Source of the DNA: Natronorubrum thiooxidans
GTDB taxonomy: Archaea > Halobacteriota > Halobacteria > Halobacteriales > Natrialbaceae
Direction of reading: 5' to 3'
NCBI RefSeq assembly: GCF_900156475.1
Contig: NZ_FTNR01000006.1
Coordinates: forward strand, 186,001-250,000
Length of the DNA stretch: 64,000 nucleotides
Below the pieces are notes generated by a model, which was not told the origin of the DNA, made no database searches, and saw nothing but the letters and a program-made list of their open reading frames with translations. Every line of letters starts with the position of its first letter. Position 1 is the stretch's first letter. A program made the translations under genes and the position numbers. This document shows positions 24,161 through 33,344 of this stretch, in pieces.

Positions 24161-26038
24161 CTACGACGGCACGATCGTGATCGGCTCTTTTCGGTCGATC
24201 GCCTGCTCTAGCTCGTCGGCGATCGCACTTCCTCGAGAGACCTGAATCTCGCCGCCGCGGCTGACCGTCGCGGTGAACAAGTACTCGCCGCCGGCTTGCA
24301 CTTCGACGGTTTCGCCGTGGTTGCCGTCGACGGGAACGACGACGTGTCGCGAGGTGATCTCGGGGGTGACCATCTGGCCTGCTGCCTGGCCGCCACCGCG
24401 TTGTCCGCCATCGGAACCAGCGCCGGCACCGCCGCCAGCGCCGTAGTTGGGGTTCTCGTCGTGGGTGCGGACGTCGATATCGATCCCCAGCCGGTTCTCG
24501 ACGTCCGTGATCCGTCCACCGCCTTTGCCGATCACGCTCGAGATGTCGTCTTCTTCGACGTAGACGACGGCTTTGTTCTGACTCTTGAGTTCGACGTCGA
24601 CGTAGCCGCGGGCGATCGAGCGGATCTCCCGTTCGATCTCGCTTTTGGCGATCCGATCGACGCCGGACTCATTGCCGGGGCCGCCTTCTTCGTCTTTGAG
24701 CGGAACGGTAACGACCTGTCGGTTGAACGTGTAGATTTCGTACTCGGGCTCGTCCGTCTCGAAGTTCGTCACCTGAATTACGGGTCGGGCGAGGTCCTCC
24801 TCGGTGAGCCCGGCAGGGACCTTGACCGTCGTCTGGACGTCGTAGACGGTGTTGACCTCACCGGCTTCGATGTAGACGACGGTGTCGACGACCTGGGGGA
24901 TCATCCCGAGTTCGACCCGGCCGACGAGTCGCTGGAGGGCGTCGATCGGCCGCGTCGCGTGGACGACGCCGATCATACCGACGCCCGCCAGTCGCATGTC
25001 CGCAAAGACCTCGAAGTCGTTGGTCTTGCGGACCTCGTCGTAGATGGTGTAGTCGGGTCGGACCATCAGGAGTGCGTCCGCCGTTTTGGCCATCTCGCCG
25101 CCCAGTTCGGTGTACTGGGTGATTTCGGGGCCGACCTGCAGGTCTCGTGGCTTCTCCATCGTCTTGACGGCGTAGTCGTTCTCCGAGATGAATCGGGCGA
25201 CCGCCTGTGCGAACGTCGACTTCCCGGCCCCCGGGGCCCCCGAGATGAGGACGCCACGCTGGCGCTCGAGCAGCCGATCTTTCAGTTCGTCGGCCTTCTC
25301 GTAGTCCTCGATGTCGGTCTGGGCGATCGGTCGGACGGCCGTGATCTCGATCCCGTCGGCAAACGGCGGGCGGCCGATGGCGATGCGGTAATCTCGGAAC
25401 TGGACGATCTTCATTCCCGGTTCGGAGAGTTCGATGAAGCCATCGGACGACTCCTTCGCGCCGTCGATAATCTCGCGGGCGTACTCGTCCATCGTCGCCT
25501 CGTCGGTCCGCTCGTCGGCGATTTGTTCATAGCGCATCTCGCCGAGTTCGCCCCGCTTGGCCATCGGAATCGTATCCGTCTTGAGGTGGACGCTCATCGT
25601 CTGATCGTCAAAGTAGTTCTCGACGGTCAGCGTCCCTACTTCACGAACCTCCGGCGAGACGTGCTCGACGTCGAGGCCTTTCGCTTTCGCGACTTCGGCC
25701 TGAACGACATCGCTCGTCAGGAACGTCGCCTCGAGGTCCTCGGCAAGATCACGGATCAGCGCGTCGATCTCGCCCTCTGCGGCGTGGCCCCGTTCGATGG
25801 CGTCTGGCCGCTCACCGATGTACTCGAGGGCGATCACGCCCTCGTCAGCGAGATCGGCGAGTCGCTGGAGTTCCTCGAGGCCGTCCCAGCCACTGTCGAT
25901 CCCGTCGTTTGCCTGCGCCTCGAGTTCTGCGACGACGGCTTCCGGCACCGAAATCGTCGCTCCCTCGAACTGCCCATCATCGATCGTCGCCGAAACGCGG
26001 CCATCGATGACCACGCTCGTATCCGGCACGACGTGCAT
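24161..26038 (-). CDS. PIN-ATPase-KH protein (PINA type)
   Basis: The product has 625 residues. The N-terminal PIN domain (1-125) has PDTSVVIDGRV and further acids (ELEAQ, EGEIDALI, LTSDVVQAEV) of a metal-dependent nuclease. A VirB11/PilT-like ATPase follows, with Walker A ISGAPGAGKSTFAQAV near residue 265 and a Walker B-like YTIYDEVRKTNDFEVF. A KH domain with VIGKGGGRITDVENRLGIDI (about 490) and a Gly-rich linker come before a C-terminal beta domain. Crenarchaeal homologues (PINA) act on Holliday junctions. ATG 26038 (MHVVPDTSV) is the family start. Single gene, minus strand. Confidence 0.9.
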   Translation of the reverse strand: MHVVPDTSVVIDGRVSATIDDGQFEGATISVPEAVVAELEAQANDGIDSGWDGLEELQRLADLADEGVIALEYIGERPDAIERGHAAEGEIDALIRDLAEDLEATFLTSDVVQAEVAKAKGLDVEHVSPEVREVGTLTVENYFDDQTMSVHLKTDTIPMAKRGELGEMRYEQIADERTDEATMDEYAREIIDGAKESSDGFIELSEPGMKIVQFRDYRIAIGRPPFADGIEITAVRPIAQTDIEDYEKADELKDRLLERQRGVLISGAPGAGKSTFAQAVARFISENDYAVKTMEKPRDLQVGPEITQYTELGGEMAKTADALLMVRPDYTIYDEVRKTNDFEVFADMRLAGVGMIGVVHATRPIDALQRLVGRVELGMIPQVVDTVVYIEAGEVNTVYDVQTTVKVPAGLTEEDLARPVIQVTNFETDEPEYEIYTFNRQVVTVPLKDEEGGPGNESGVDRIAKSEIEREIRSIARGYVDVELKSQNKAVVYVEEDDISSVIGKGGGRITDVENRLGIDIDVRTHDENPNYGAGGGAGAGSDGGQRGGGQAAGQMVTPEITSRHVVVPVDGNHGETVEVQAGGEYLFTATVSRGGEIQVSRGSAIADELEQAIDRKEPITIVPS

Positions 26039-26206
26039 ACCGTAACTGGTCGACGGATACCTATAAGGATGTTCCACCGACGGGGACCCTAGACCACGGC
26101 AAACAGTGCGAGTGGAGCGCTATCGTCTCACATCACGGGACGCTGAATTCCTATTCGGAGAGAACATTCGTTGGATATTACAATACACACCGAACACGTT
26201 CAGATA

Positions 26207-27838
26207 ATGGATCCGAAGCAGACGTTTGGACAGGGTGGACTCAATCAGTTCCTCGCGGCCGATGAGCTCGTCGACCGTATCGGTCTCGACGACGACGAGA
26301 TCGCGTGGCGAAAGGAGTTCGTCGGCTTCGACGAAGAAGACGAGCGGCGACTAGCAAATCTCGAGGCGCTGTTGCGCGAGAACCAAAACGAGATCGCGGA
26401 CGACTTCTACGACAAGATTCTGCAGTACAAACAGACCAGGGACGTTATCGACCGCTCGCCGAAAGGCGTCGAATCACTCAAACAAACCCAGCGGGCGTAT
26501 CTCGTCTCGCTGTCGACGGGCGACTACGACCAGTCGTTCTTTGCAAATCGTGCTCGAGTCGGGAAGCTCCACGAGATGCTCGACATGCCGCTGAAACACT
26601 ACGTGGGCCAGTACGGCGTCTACTACACGCTGTTGCTCCACCAGTTGAACGAGCGTGCCCAGGAGCAGGTCGTCGACGCAATCGAGGAGTGGGTCGACGA
26701 ACAGGACTCGGATGGGAGTGGACTTAGCGGGTTCGTCAACGCACTCGGATTCGGTGGCGACGAGGATGAAGGACTCGAGGAATCCTTCGAGGAAACCGTC
26801 AGAGACGCGGTCGACGGCGGGATGATGGACGTGCTCTCGCTGTTGCGGATCATCAACCTCGACATGCAGATCGCGACCGACACGTACGTCGACTCCTACG
26901 CCCAGCGCCTCGAGGACTCGATCGAGCGTCGCCAGCGGCTCGCACGTGAGGTCGAAGAAGACGTGCAGGGACCGATCGAAGAACTCCACAAAGCGGGTGG
27001 CGTGATCGCCAGCCGTGCCCAGACGATCAGCAGTCACACGAACGCGCAGGCGAAACACACGAATCAGGCTGCGACCGAACTCGGCGAGTTGAGCGCCGCG
27101 GTCGAGGAAATCGCAAGCGTCGCCGACGACGTCCGATCGGAAAGCGAACGGGCCGAACAGCTCACCGCCGAGGGCGTCGACGCGGCCGACGACGCCTTGG
27201 ACGAACTCGAGGCCATCGAGGACGCAACGGACGACGTGACCAAATCCGCCGCCGACCTCGAGACGAGAACGGAAGAGATCGACGCGGTGCTCGAGCGACT
27301 CGACGACGTCGCGGAGCGAACGACCGTACTGGCGAAAAACGCCAAAATCGAAGCCTCTCGATCGGGTGGCTCCAACTCGGGGACGATGGGTGTCATCGCA
27401 AACGAAGTCGAGTCGTTCGCCGAACAGACCAAACGCGACCTCGCAGCGATCGAGGATGCCGTCGAGGGCGTCCGTGAAGACGCGATCGAAACGGTCGAAA
27501 CGACCGAAGAGACGGCCAGTCGCATCGACGACGGCACGGACCGGGTCCGCGAGACGATGGACTCGCTCGAGGAGATCCACGACGCCGTCGGCCAGACGGC
27601 CACGAAGATGGAAGACATCGCCGCGGCGACCGACCAGCAGGCACGGAACGTCGAGTCGGCGGCGACGACCGTCGAAGAGATTTCCCAGACGGCCAATCAG
27701 GTCGCCGACGCCACGGAGTCGGTCGCCGCGGCGAGCGAAGAACAGACCGCGAGCCTCCAGAGCGTCGGCGAGACGGTCTCGAGGCTGACCAACGAGGACG
27801 ACGAGGACGACCAGCCGGTGTACGAGCAAGTACAGTAA
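26207..27838 (+). CDS. hemAT: HemAT globin-coupled methyl-accepting transducer
   Basis: The product has 543 residues without membrane helices. Residues 30-180 form a globin sensor domain; RARVGKLHEMLDMPLKHYVG contains the proximal haem ligand His122. After a linker with an acidic insertion (about 165-180) comes the coiled-coil methyl-accepting domain with the hairpin tip VLAKNAKIEASRSG and the nearby IANEVESFAEQTK that contacts CheA/CheW. In Halobacterium, HemAT mediates an aerophobic response to oxygen. ATG 26207 is used; a TTG at 26171 is in frame but lies in A/T-rich DNA. No other chemotaxis gene is in the window. Confidence 0.93.
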   Translation: MDPKQTFGQGGLNQFLAADELVDRIGLDDDEIAWRKEFVGFDEEDERRLANLEALLRENQNEIADDFYDKILQYKQTRDVIDRSPKGVESLKQTQRAYLVSLSTGDYDQSFFANRARVGKLHEMLDMPLKHYVGQYGVYYTLLLHQLNERAQEQVVDAIEEWVDEQDSDGSGLSGFVNALGFGGDEDEGLEESFEETVRDAVDGGMMDVLSLLRIINLDMQIATDTYVDSYAQRLEDSIERRQRLAREVEEDVQGPIEELHKAGGVIASRAQTISSHTNAQAKHTNQAATELGELSAAVEEIASVADDVRSESERAEQLTAEGVDAADDALDELEAIEDATDDVTKSAADLETRTEEIDAVLERLDDVAERTTVLAKNAKIEASRSGGSNSGTMGVIANEVESFAEQTKRDLAAIEDAVEGVREDAIETVETTEETASRIDDGTDRVRETMDSLEEIHDAVGQTATKMEDIAAATDQQARNVESAATTVEEISQTANQVADATESVAAASEEQTASLQSVGETVSRLTNEDDEDDQPVYEQVQ

Positions 27839-27898
27839 CCCGTCGGCCGGACGTGCTCGCTCGATGGACACAACACCCACCGCGTTGTAGTGGACGCC

Positions 27899-28999
27899 AT
27901 GACCGTCCGCGAGTTGACGCGCGAGCTGGTGTCGATTCCAAGTCACGACGACGAGACGGCCGCAGGAGACTACATCGAGGCGTGGCTACAACATGAGACC
28001 GACGCCGCCGTCACCCGCGATGCGGCCGGGAACGTGATCGCACGGAAGGGAACGGGCGACCGGACGCTGGCACTCGTCGGCCACCACGACGTCGTCGAGC
28101 CGGCGGCATCACAGATCGAACGCGCTTCGGAGACGGCCGACAGCGACCTCGAGTACGTCGTCGAGCAGCGAGACGGCCGCCTCTACGGTCGCGGCACGGC
28201 GGACATGAAAGGGGCAGTCGCAGCCGCGATGCTCGCGTTTCGCGACAGCGACCCGTCGCCAGCCGGGGAACTCGTTTTCGCCAGTTTCGTCGGCGAGGAA
28301 ATTGGCGGTGTCGGTGCACAACACGCCATCGAGCACGGCTTCGCTCCCGACTACGCCATCGTTGGCGAAGGGTCAACGGGGTACTCGAGCCCCGGCGTGA
28401 CGGACGTCGCCGTCGCCCACAAGGGCCGGCGCGGGAGTACGATCACCGCTCGCGGGACGGCCGCCCACGCCAGCGAAGTCGACGCCGGCGAGAACGCCAT
28501 CTACCGCGCGACCGCGGCCGTCGACCTCGTCCGTGGCCTCGAGGCACCAGCAATCGAGGTGGCAGGCGAAACGCTGGCGGGCAGTCTCGTCGTCACCGAA
28601 ATCGAGGGCGGGTCGGCGATGAACGTCGTCCCCGACCGCTGTACGCTGACCGTCGACGAGCGGACGGTCCCGGGCGAGCGGGCACCACTCGAGCGCCTCG
28701 GGGACCTCGAGGGCATCACGTGGACCGTCGACCAGGATCTCCCGCCGATGCGCTGTGCGGACGAGATGTTCGCCGAGGCGGTCCGCGAGGCAGCCGACGC
28801 CGCCCAGTCGGGGACGCCGGAACTCGTGACGAAACCCCACGCGACCGACGCGGGGTGGCTCGCACAGACCGGGACCGAGTGCGTGATCTACGGACCGTCC
28901 GAGCCCGGCGAGGCCCACACCGAAGACGAAAGCGTCTCACTTGCGGTGCTCGAGCGGTGCCGGGAGACCTACCAGCGGGTCGCGGCGTCGTGGCTGTAG
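27899..28999 (+). CDS. M20-family zinc peptidase/deacylase (ArgE/DapE type)
   Basis: The product has 366 residues. Zinc ligands of the M20 family appear in order: GHHDVVE, GRGTADMKGAVAA, the catalytic pair GEEIGG, GEGSTGYSSPG and, near the end, GPSEPGEAHTEDE with the last His. A lid domain between about 175 and 275 starts at KGRRGSTITARGTAAHASEV. Members include acetylornithine and succinyl-diaminopimelate deacylases and carboxypeptidases; the exact substrate cannot be read from the sequence. ATG 27899 is preferred over GTG 27890. A palindromic element follows the stop. Confidence 0.85.
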   Translation: MTVRELTRELVSIPSHDDETAAGDYIEAWLQHETDAAVTRDAAGNVIARKGTGDRTLALVGHHDVVEPAASQIERASETADSDLEYVVEQRDGRLYGRGTADMKGAVAAAMLAFRDSDPSPAGELVFASFVGEEIGGVGAQHAIEHGFAPDYAIVGEGSTGYSSPGVTDVAVAHKGRRGSTITARGTAAHASEVDAGENAIYRATAAVDLVRGLEAPAIEVAGETLAGSLVVTEIEGGSAMNVVPDRCTLTVDERTVPGERAPLERLGDLEGITWTVDQDLPPMRCADEMFAEAVREAADAAQSGTPELVTKPHATDAGWLAQTGTECVIYGPSEPGEAHTEDESVSLAVLERCRETYQRVAASWL

Positions 29000-29008
29000 T
29001 TGCGGGAG

Positions 29009-29092
29009 TTATAGTAACAACTGAAACGGTTTACACACCGATCGCACAGCCGTCGCGCGATCGGGTGTACACTGACTTTCAGTGGCTACTAT
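29009..29092. repeat. Palindromic element C
   Basis: The left arm atagtaacaactgaaa (29011-29026) matches the complement of the right arm tttcagtggctactat (29077-29092) with two mismatches. Inside, acacaccgatcgc (29034-29046) faces gcgatcgggtgt (29057-29068). The unit of about 84 bp begins 9 nt after the peptidase stop codon and ends 17 nt before the stop of the next, convergent gene. Size and symmetry fit a REP- or MITE-like element. Confidence 0.6.
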
Positions 29093-29109
29093 AGAGCGGC
29101 CAGCGACTC

Positions 29110-29466
29110 TCAGACGCCGGGGACGCCGACCGCGCCGAAATCAGTGACACCGAGCGCGGCGAGCGCGTACAGGACGATCAGAACGGTCACCCACGCGAGG
29201 ATGCCGATCATCGCCGCGGCGGTCCACTCGCCGGGATATCGGAAGTTGATCACCGCGATGTACGCGAGCAGGGCCAGCAGCGGCCCCAAGAGGGGTATCC
29301 AGCCGACGAAGAAACCGACGACGGCCCAGACCACCGCCCCGATTATCGCGGTGACGATTGCGTGGTCGAAGTCGCCAGCGCCGACGATGACGCGTGCGCC
29401 GACGTAGATTCCCAGGGCACCGATCAACAGGCTCGCGATGAACACGATTATCGAAGCGACTACCAT
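29110..29466 (-). CDS. Small membrane protein, four helices
   Basis: The product has 118 residues, with hydrophobic segments at about 2-22, 37-55, 57-75 and 88-110. The loops carry GAGDFDHAI and NFRYPGEW. It resembles many small haloarchaeal membrane proteins of no known function. It lies alone between a convergent peptidase gene and a divergent carboxypeptidase gene. Confidence 0.7.
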   Translation of the reverse strand: MVVASIIVFIASLLIGALGIYVGARVIVGAGDFDHAIVTAIIGAVVWAVVGFFVGWIPLLGPLLALLAYIAVINFRYPGEWTAAAMIGILAWVTVLIVLYALAALGVTDFGAVGVPGV

Positions 29467-29676
29467 TGTATCAAAAGACTCGTCAGGGAGCCCGAACAGT
29501 CACGTGCTTGCGTGTTCTACACCGGTTTCAGAGAGCCTGCATACGTCTCGAGTCGCCGCCGACGAGTCGCGTGCTGCCGCGCTGTTTTTATTCACCGTTC
29601 CGACGGGATGGCTGGACGAAACGGCACACTCGAGAGTGCCGGAACCACGACGTTGATACCGTGTCTTCGCTAAAAT

Positions 29677-31212
29677 ATGCCCATGGCGACCGACCAGCCC
29701 CAGAGCGACGGGGCTCCATCCGAGACCTACAGCGAGTTCGCAACGCGTGTCAAACGAATCGCAAACGTATCGAACGCGGCCGGCATCCTGCAGTGGGATC
29801 AAGAAGTCGTGATGCCCGACGAAGGAACGCCCGCCCGTGCCCAACAGCTCTCGACGCTGTCCTCGATCAGCCACGAACTGCTGACGGCCGACGAGACCGG
29901 GGAGCTACTCGAGGAGCTCGAATCAGCGGCCCTCACCGACGAGCAGGCCGCGGTCGTCCGAGAGGTCCGCCGGCGCTACGACCGCGAGACCAGCGTTCCA
30001 CAGGAACTCGTCGAGGAGATCTCCGAGACGACCGCCAACGCTCATCCGACGTGGAAACAGGCCAAAGCGGAAGACGACTTCGAGACGTTTGCGCCCACTC
30101 TCGAGAAACTGGTCGAACTCAAACGGGAGTACGCCCACCACATCGACCCCGACGCCGATCCCTACGAGGTGCTGTTTTCGGACTACGAGCCGTACATCGA
30201 CCTCGAGACCGCAGAGGGGGTACTCGAGCGCCTGCGCGACGAACTCGTCCCGCTGATCGACGCGATCGACGAGAGCGACGCGGAACTGACCACGGACGCC
30301 TTTGCAGGCGAGTTCGATGACGACGATCAAGAAACCCTCGCGCGAGATGTCCTCGACTCGCTGGGCTACGACTGGAGTCGTGGCCGACTCGACACCGCGC
30401 CACACCCGTTCTCCTCGGGGACGCAGTTCGACGCCCGCGTGACGACTCGTTTCGAGGAGGACGACCTGCTCGGCTCGATCACCTCGACGATCCACGAGTT
30501 CGGGCACGCAAATTACACGCTCGGCCTGCCCGACGAGGGGTACGGTACACCGCTAGGTGAGGCTCGAGACCTCTCGGTTCACGAATCCCAGTCGCGGCTC
30601 TGGGAGAACCACATCGGCCGCTCCCGACCGTTCTGGGAGCAGTTCCTGCCGACCGCCCGCGGCCGGTTCCCGGGCCTCGAAGACGTCACGTCCGAAGACG
30701 CCTACGAAGCCGCAAACCAGGTCCACGACGACAACCTCATCCGGGTCGAAGCGGACGAACTCACCTATCACCTCCACATCGTGATCCGCTTCGAGATCGA
30801 GCGCGACCTGATCGCGGGCGACCTCGCCGTCAAAGACGTCCCCGAGGTCTGGAACGACAAGTACGAGGAGTACCTCGGCGTCCGACCAGAGACCGACGCG
30901 GAGGGCTGTCTGCAGGACATCCACTGGTCACACGGCTCCTTTGGCTACTTCCCGACGTACTCGCTCGGCTCTGTGCTCGCGGCCCAACTGTACGCGGCCG
31001 CTGAGGACGAGCTCGGGGGTCTCGACGCCCGCATTCGCGAGGGCGAGTTCGACGACCTCAATGGCTGGCTTCGCGAGAACGTCCACCAGCACGGCAAGCA
31101 GTACACGACCCAGGAGCTGATCGAGCGCGCAACTGGCGAGGAACTGACCGCGGACCACTTCCTCGAGTATGTCACGGCAAAGTACGGCGAACTGTACGAC
31201 CTCGAAGTGTAA
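29677..31212 (+). CDS. Metallocarboxypeptidase M32
   Basis: The product has 511 residues, the usual length of M32 enzymes. The motif TIHEFGHANYTLGLP carries the HExxH zinc site, followed at the expected distance by HESQSRLWENHIGRS with the third ligand glutamate. Further conserved strings are QWDQEVVMPDEG near the N-terminus, VRVEADELTYHLHI and IHWSHGSFGYFPTYSLGS. The enzyme removes C-terminal residues from peptides, with broad specificity and usually needing cobalt or zinc. Two in-frame ATGs lie at 29677 and 29683. It is a single gene with a TATA-like ctaaaatatg close to the start. Confidence 0.95.
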   Translation: MPMATDQPQSDGAPSETYSEFATRVKRIANVSNAAGILQWDQEVVMPDEGTPARAQQLSTLSSISHELLTADETGELLEELESAALTDEQAAVVREVRRRYDRETSVPQELVEEISETTANAHPTWKQAKAEDDFETFAPTLEKLVELKREYAHHIDPDADPYEVLFSDYEPYIDLETAEGVLERLRDELVPLIDAIDESDAELTTDAFAGEFDDDDQETLARDVLDSLGYDWSRGRLDTAPHPFSSGTQFDARVTTRFEEDDLLGSITSTIHEFGHANYTLGLPDEGYGTPLGEARDLSVHESQSRLWENHIGRSRPFWEQFLPTARGRFPGLEDVTSEDAYEAANQVHDDNLIRVEADELTYHLHIVIRFEIERDLIAGDLAVKDVPEVWNDKYEEYLGVRPETDAEGCLQDIHWSHGSFGYFPTYSLGSVLAAQLYAAAEDELGGLDARIREGEFDDLNGWLRENVHQHGKQYTTQELIERATGEELTADHFLEYVTAKYGELYDLEV

Positions 31213-31234
31213 GCGGGGACCACCCCGACACCGA

Positions 31235-31423
31235 TTATCGCCAGAACGCGGCGTTGCCCAGACAGTACAGGAAAGCGACCCAGCCGATGAACAGGCCAGC
31301 GATGATCACCAGAAAGTCGGCTAGTTTCGTCCCAACGAGGAAGTCATAGCCGATCCCGACAGTCAGCAAGACTAACGAGATGCCGATCAGCAGATGACAC
31401 CGGTGCTCGGCCTCCGGATTCAT
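31235..31423 (-). CDS. Small two-helix membrane protein
   Basis: The product has 62 residues from ATG 31423; a GTG at 31438 would add five. Two hydrophobic segments (about 13-31 and 36-57) are linked by GTKLAD, and the protein begins with MNPEAEHRCHLL. It is convergent with the M32 gene. Function unknown; short length lowers the confidence. Confidence 0.6.
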   Translation of the reverse strand: MNPEAEHRCHLLIGISLVLLTVGIGYDFLVGTKLADFLVIIAGLFIGWVAFLYCLGNAAFWR

Positions 31424-31569
31424 GAATCGGGATAGCACGATCTGGGGTAAATAGCTATGTCAAGAACCGATGATTTCCACTGACGATGGAGTGTTCATGG
31501 AGACAGTCGTGGTCCGTCACAGGTTTCGAAAACCGTGATTTTTAGGGCTCAATGCCTATGGTGGCGGAT

Positions 31570-31755
31570 ATGACAGCCAGTCCACTCGAGAGACGGACGG
31601 CGATCGTCACAGGCGCAAGCACGGGTATCGGCGCGGCGACCTGCCGGGGGCTCGCGGCCGAAGGCGCAACCGTCGTCCTCGCTGCCACGCGCGAGGGCTC
31701 GAGCGTCAGCGAGATCGACGTCAACCGCCGCGACAAGTTCGCAGACACGTTCTGA
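31570..31755 (+). pseudogene. Short-chain dehydrogenase with large internal deletion
   Basis: The frame of 61 codons begins like a classical SDR (RTAIVTGASTGIGAATCRGL and AAEGATVVLAATRE, the TGxxxGIG nucleotide motif) and jumps directly to a tail SEIDVNRRDKFADTF, which resembles SDR C-termini. About 180 residues with the catalytic Ser-Tyr-Lys are missing. The frame is kept across the joint, so a 61-residue peptide could be made, but it cannot be an enzyme. A precise in-frame deletion is the simplest explanation. Confidence 0.7.
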
Positions 31756-31870
31756 GGCAGTCGACACAGCAGGCAGACGGCGACCTTCCGGCTCCGGGAC
31801 GTACGTATTATAAAACGAGCGTGGATGTGCCGGGTGTGCACTCACCCGTGGCGGGCGTTATCGCTCGAGT

Positions 31871-32395
31871 ATGCGGCTCTCCATTCCAGGCATCCCCGGC
31901 GTCTACTACGATACCGATTCGGGAACGACAGCGATCGGCGTCGCGCTGACAGCTGCCGGCCAAAGGGCACCGAAACCGAACGGATATGCCATCCAGCTTC
32001 TCCCATATCTCTGGTCGTTCGACGTCGACCTCCGAGAGGTGCCGACCGATCATCCGATCCAGTATCTCCACCCCGAGGGTGCCCAGAGCCTCGGCGAACG
32101 CTCGCCCGAACGCGGCGTTCGGCAGGCCGGTACCGAACTCGAGGCCGTCCTCCGGTTCGTCTGGGAAGTCAATCGAGAAGTCGAGTCGGCGACGAACCAG
32201 CTGCTCGGCCGCGCGACGGAGCGCGACGGGGTCGTCATCGAAATTCAAGATGGGAGCGTCGGCGTCGACGGGCAGGAACTCGAGACCGATGAGTTCGATA
32301 TCGATTCGGAGCCCGCGACCGAAACGTTCGGTGCCAGCGAGGAGCCATCGGCCGACGAGTTCGACGCTGACGATCTCGATCCGGATGAGCCGTAA
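31871..32395 (+). CDS. Conserved haloarchaeal protein of unknown function
   Basis: The product has 174 residues. The first 115 form a compact domain (MRLSIPGIPGVYYDTDSGTT, LPYLWSFDVDLREVPTDHPI, LEAVLRFVWEVNREVE), then comes GVVIEIQDGSVGVDGQELE and a disordered acidic tail of about 45 residues rich in Asp, Glu and Ser. No signal peptide, membrane helix or known motif is seen. The acidic composition marks it as the true frame over the opposite-strand frames. Upstream lies the SDR remnant, downstream a palindromic stretch. Confidence 0.72.
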   Translation: MRLSIPGIPGVYYDTDSGTTAIGVALTAAGQRAPKPNGYAIQLLPYLWSFDVDLREVPTDHPIQYLHPEGAQSLGERSPERGVRQAGTELEAVLRFVWEVNREVESATNQLLGRATERDGVVIEIQDGSVGVDGQELETDEFDIDSEPATETFGASEEPSADEFDADDLDPDEP

Positions 32396-32414
32396 CTGCG
32401 GTCACTGAGACGCC

Positions 32415-32490
32415 TTGCTGTACCGATATCTCGGTGCAACCGCGACTCGTTGGCAGTTGCGTCGGCACTGACTGACAGCAGTCCGTATGA
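32415..32490. repeat. Possible palindromic element A2 (degenerate)
   Basis: The right part tgacagcagtccgtatga (32473-32490) shares acagcagtccgtatga with element A1. Left-side ttgctgta (32415-32422) pairs with the tacagcag-like right arm only in part. Between them are two small palindromes, accgatatctcggt (32422-32435) and gcaac ... gttgc (32436-32460). The element looks like a worn copy of A1; the call depends mainly on the shared right arm. Confidence 0.4.
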
Positions 32491-32574
32491 AAGGGTGTCA
32501 GTTCTGAGAATGCCGTTGCTCACCAGCCTTGGGACAGCATAAAAACGACACCGACTCGAGTGTCCGTTCGTCGC

Positions 32575-32844
32575 TTACGCGCCAGCCGACTCGAGGGCGT
32601 CCTCGATGTCGTTGCGCTGGGTGACACCAACGAATCGCTCGACGATGCCGTCGTCGTTTTCGATGACGAGTGTTGGCAGCGAGCGTACCTGATACTCGTT
32701 AGCGATATCCTGTTGTTCATCGACGTTTACTTTCTCGACCTCGAATCGGCCCTCCCAGTCGTCCTCGAGCTCCTCGAGGATCGGGTCCTGGGTCTTGCAG
32801 GGGCCACACCAGTCAGCGTAGAAGTCCTTAAGTGTGACAGTCAT
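32575..32844 (-). CDS. Thioredoxin-fold protein
   Basis: The product has 89 residues. The active site reads FYADWCGPCKTQDP with the classical WCGPC, and the cis-proline loop RSLPTLVIE follows. It ends with an acidic helix. It is a compact thioredoxin for reducing disulfides of cytosolic proteins; the reductase is not in the window. ATG 32844 (MTVTLKDFYAD) is the family start; the frame runs 11 codons further upstream but without thioredoxin character. Confidence 0.92.
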   Translation of the reverse strand: MTVTLKDFYADWCGPCKTQDPILEELEDDWEGRFEVEKVNVDEQQDIANEYQVRSLPTLVIENDDGIVERFVGVTQRNDIEDALESAGA

Positions 32845-33061
32845 ACGGTCCAGTGATAGTTCCAACGCAGCGCGCATAAGGGTTTCCCACCTGTGATCGC
32901 TTTGCCGCGAGCGACGAGATCAATGGCGAGACCGGCATAGTGGCAGTGGATAGGGTGTCTTTGACCGGGAAACAGTGTCAGCTACCCGACGTGGACACAG
33001 CAACCACGTGTCGAACGGGCAGGGACGAAAGCTTTAGTTTGACCCGGGCGTAGTACCGAGC

Positions 33062-33223
33062 ATGGACAAAGGACAAAACTCCGGTGGGCTGATGTCCAGT
33101 GCCGGGCTCGTCCGGTACTTCGACTCGGAGGACTCAAAAGCGATCCAGATCGATCCGAAAACGGTCATCGCGACCGGCGTCATGATCGGCGTCCTCGTAC
33201 AGCTCCTGACGTTCGTCTCGTAG
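33062..33223 (+). CDS. Preprotein translocase subunit Sec61-beta
   Basis: The product has only 53 residues: [20 protein letters not shown], then [16 protein letters not shown] and a single C-terminal membrane helix. The sequence is that of haloarchaeal Sec61-beta (SecG in some annotations), the small tail-anchored subunit of the SecYE-beta channel. A TATA-like gctttagttt lies about 25-30 nt upstream, which fits a leaderless transcript. pdxT follows 121 nt downstream. Confidence 0.92.
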   Translation: MDKGQNSGGLMSSAGLVRYFDSEDSKAIQIDPKTVIATGVMIGVLVQLLTFVS

Positions 33224-33344
33224 ACGGCGTTTCCACCGTTATAGCGATCAGTACACCACCAGCGGTGGCGCTGTCGACTCGAGGGCGTCCGTCCGACGAC
33301 GTTCGGACGCGACCTTTTTGACCCCATCTTGCCTACCCGCGGGC

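Noticed and set aside
24296-26092. Plus-strand frame of 598 codons opposite the PIN-ATPase gene
   Set aside because: The minus-strand gene has all PIN, Walker and KH motifs; the opposite frame is a mirror with Val/Asp/Arg bias and no domain.
26474-27946. Minus-strand frame of 490 codons opposite hemAT
   Set aside because: Arg/Val/Asp-rich shadow of the HemAT coding sequence, with no motif.
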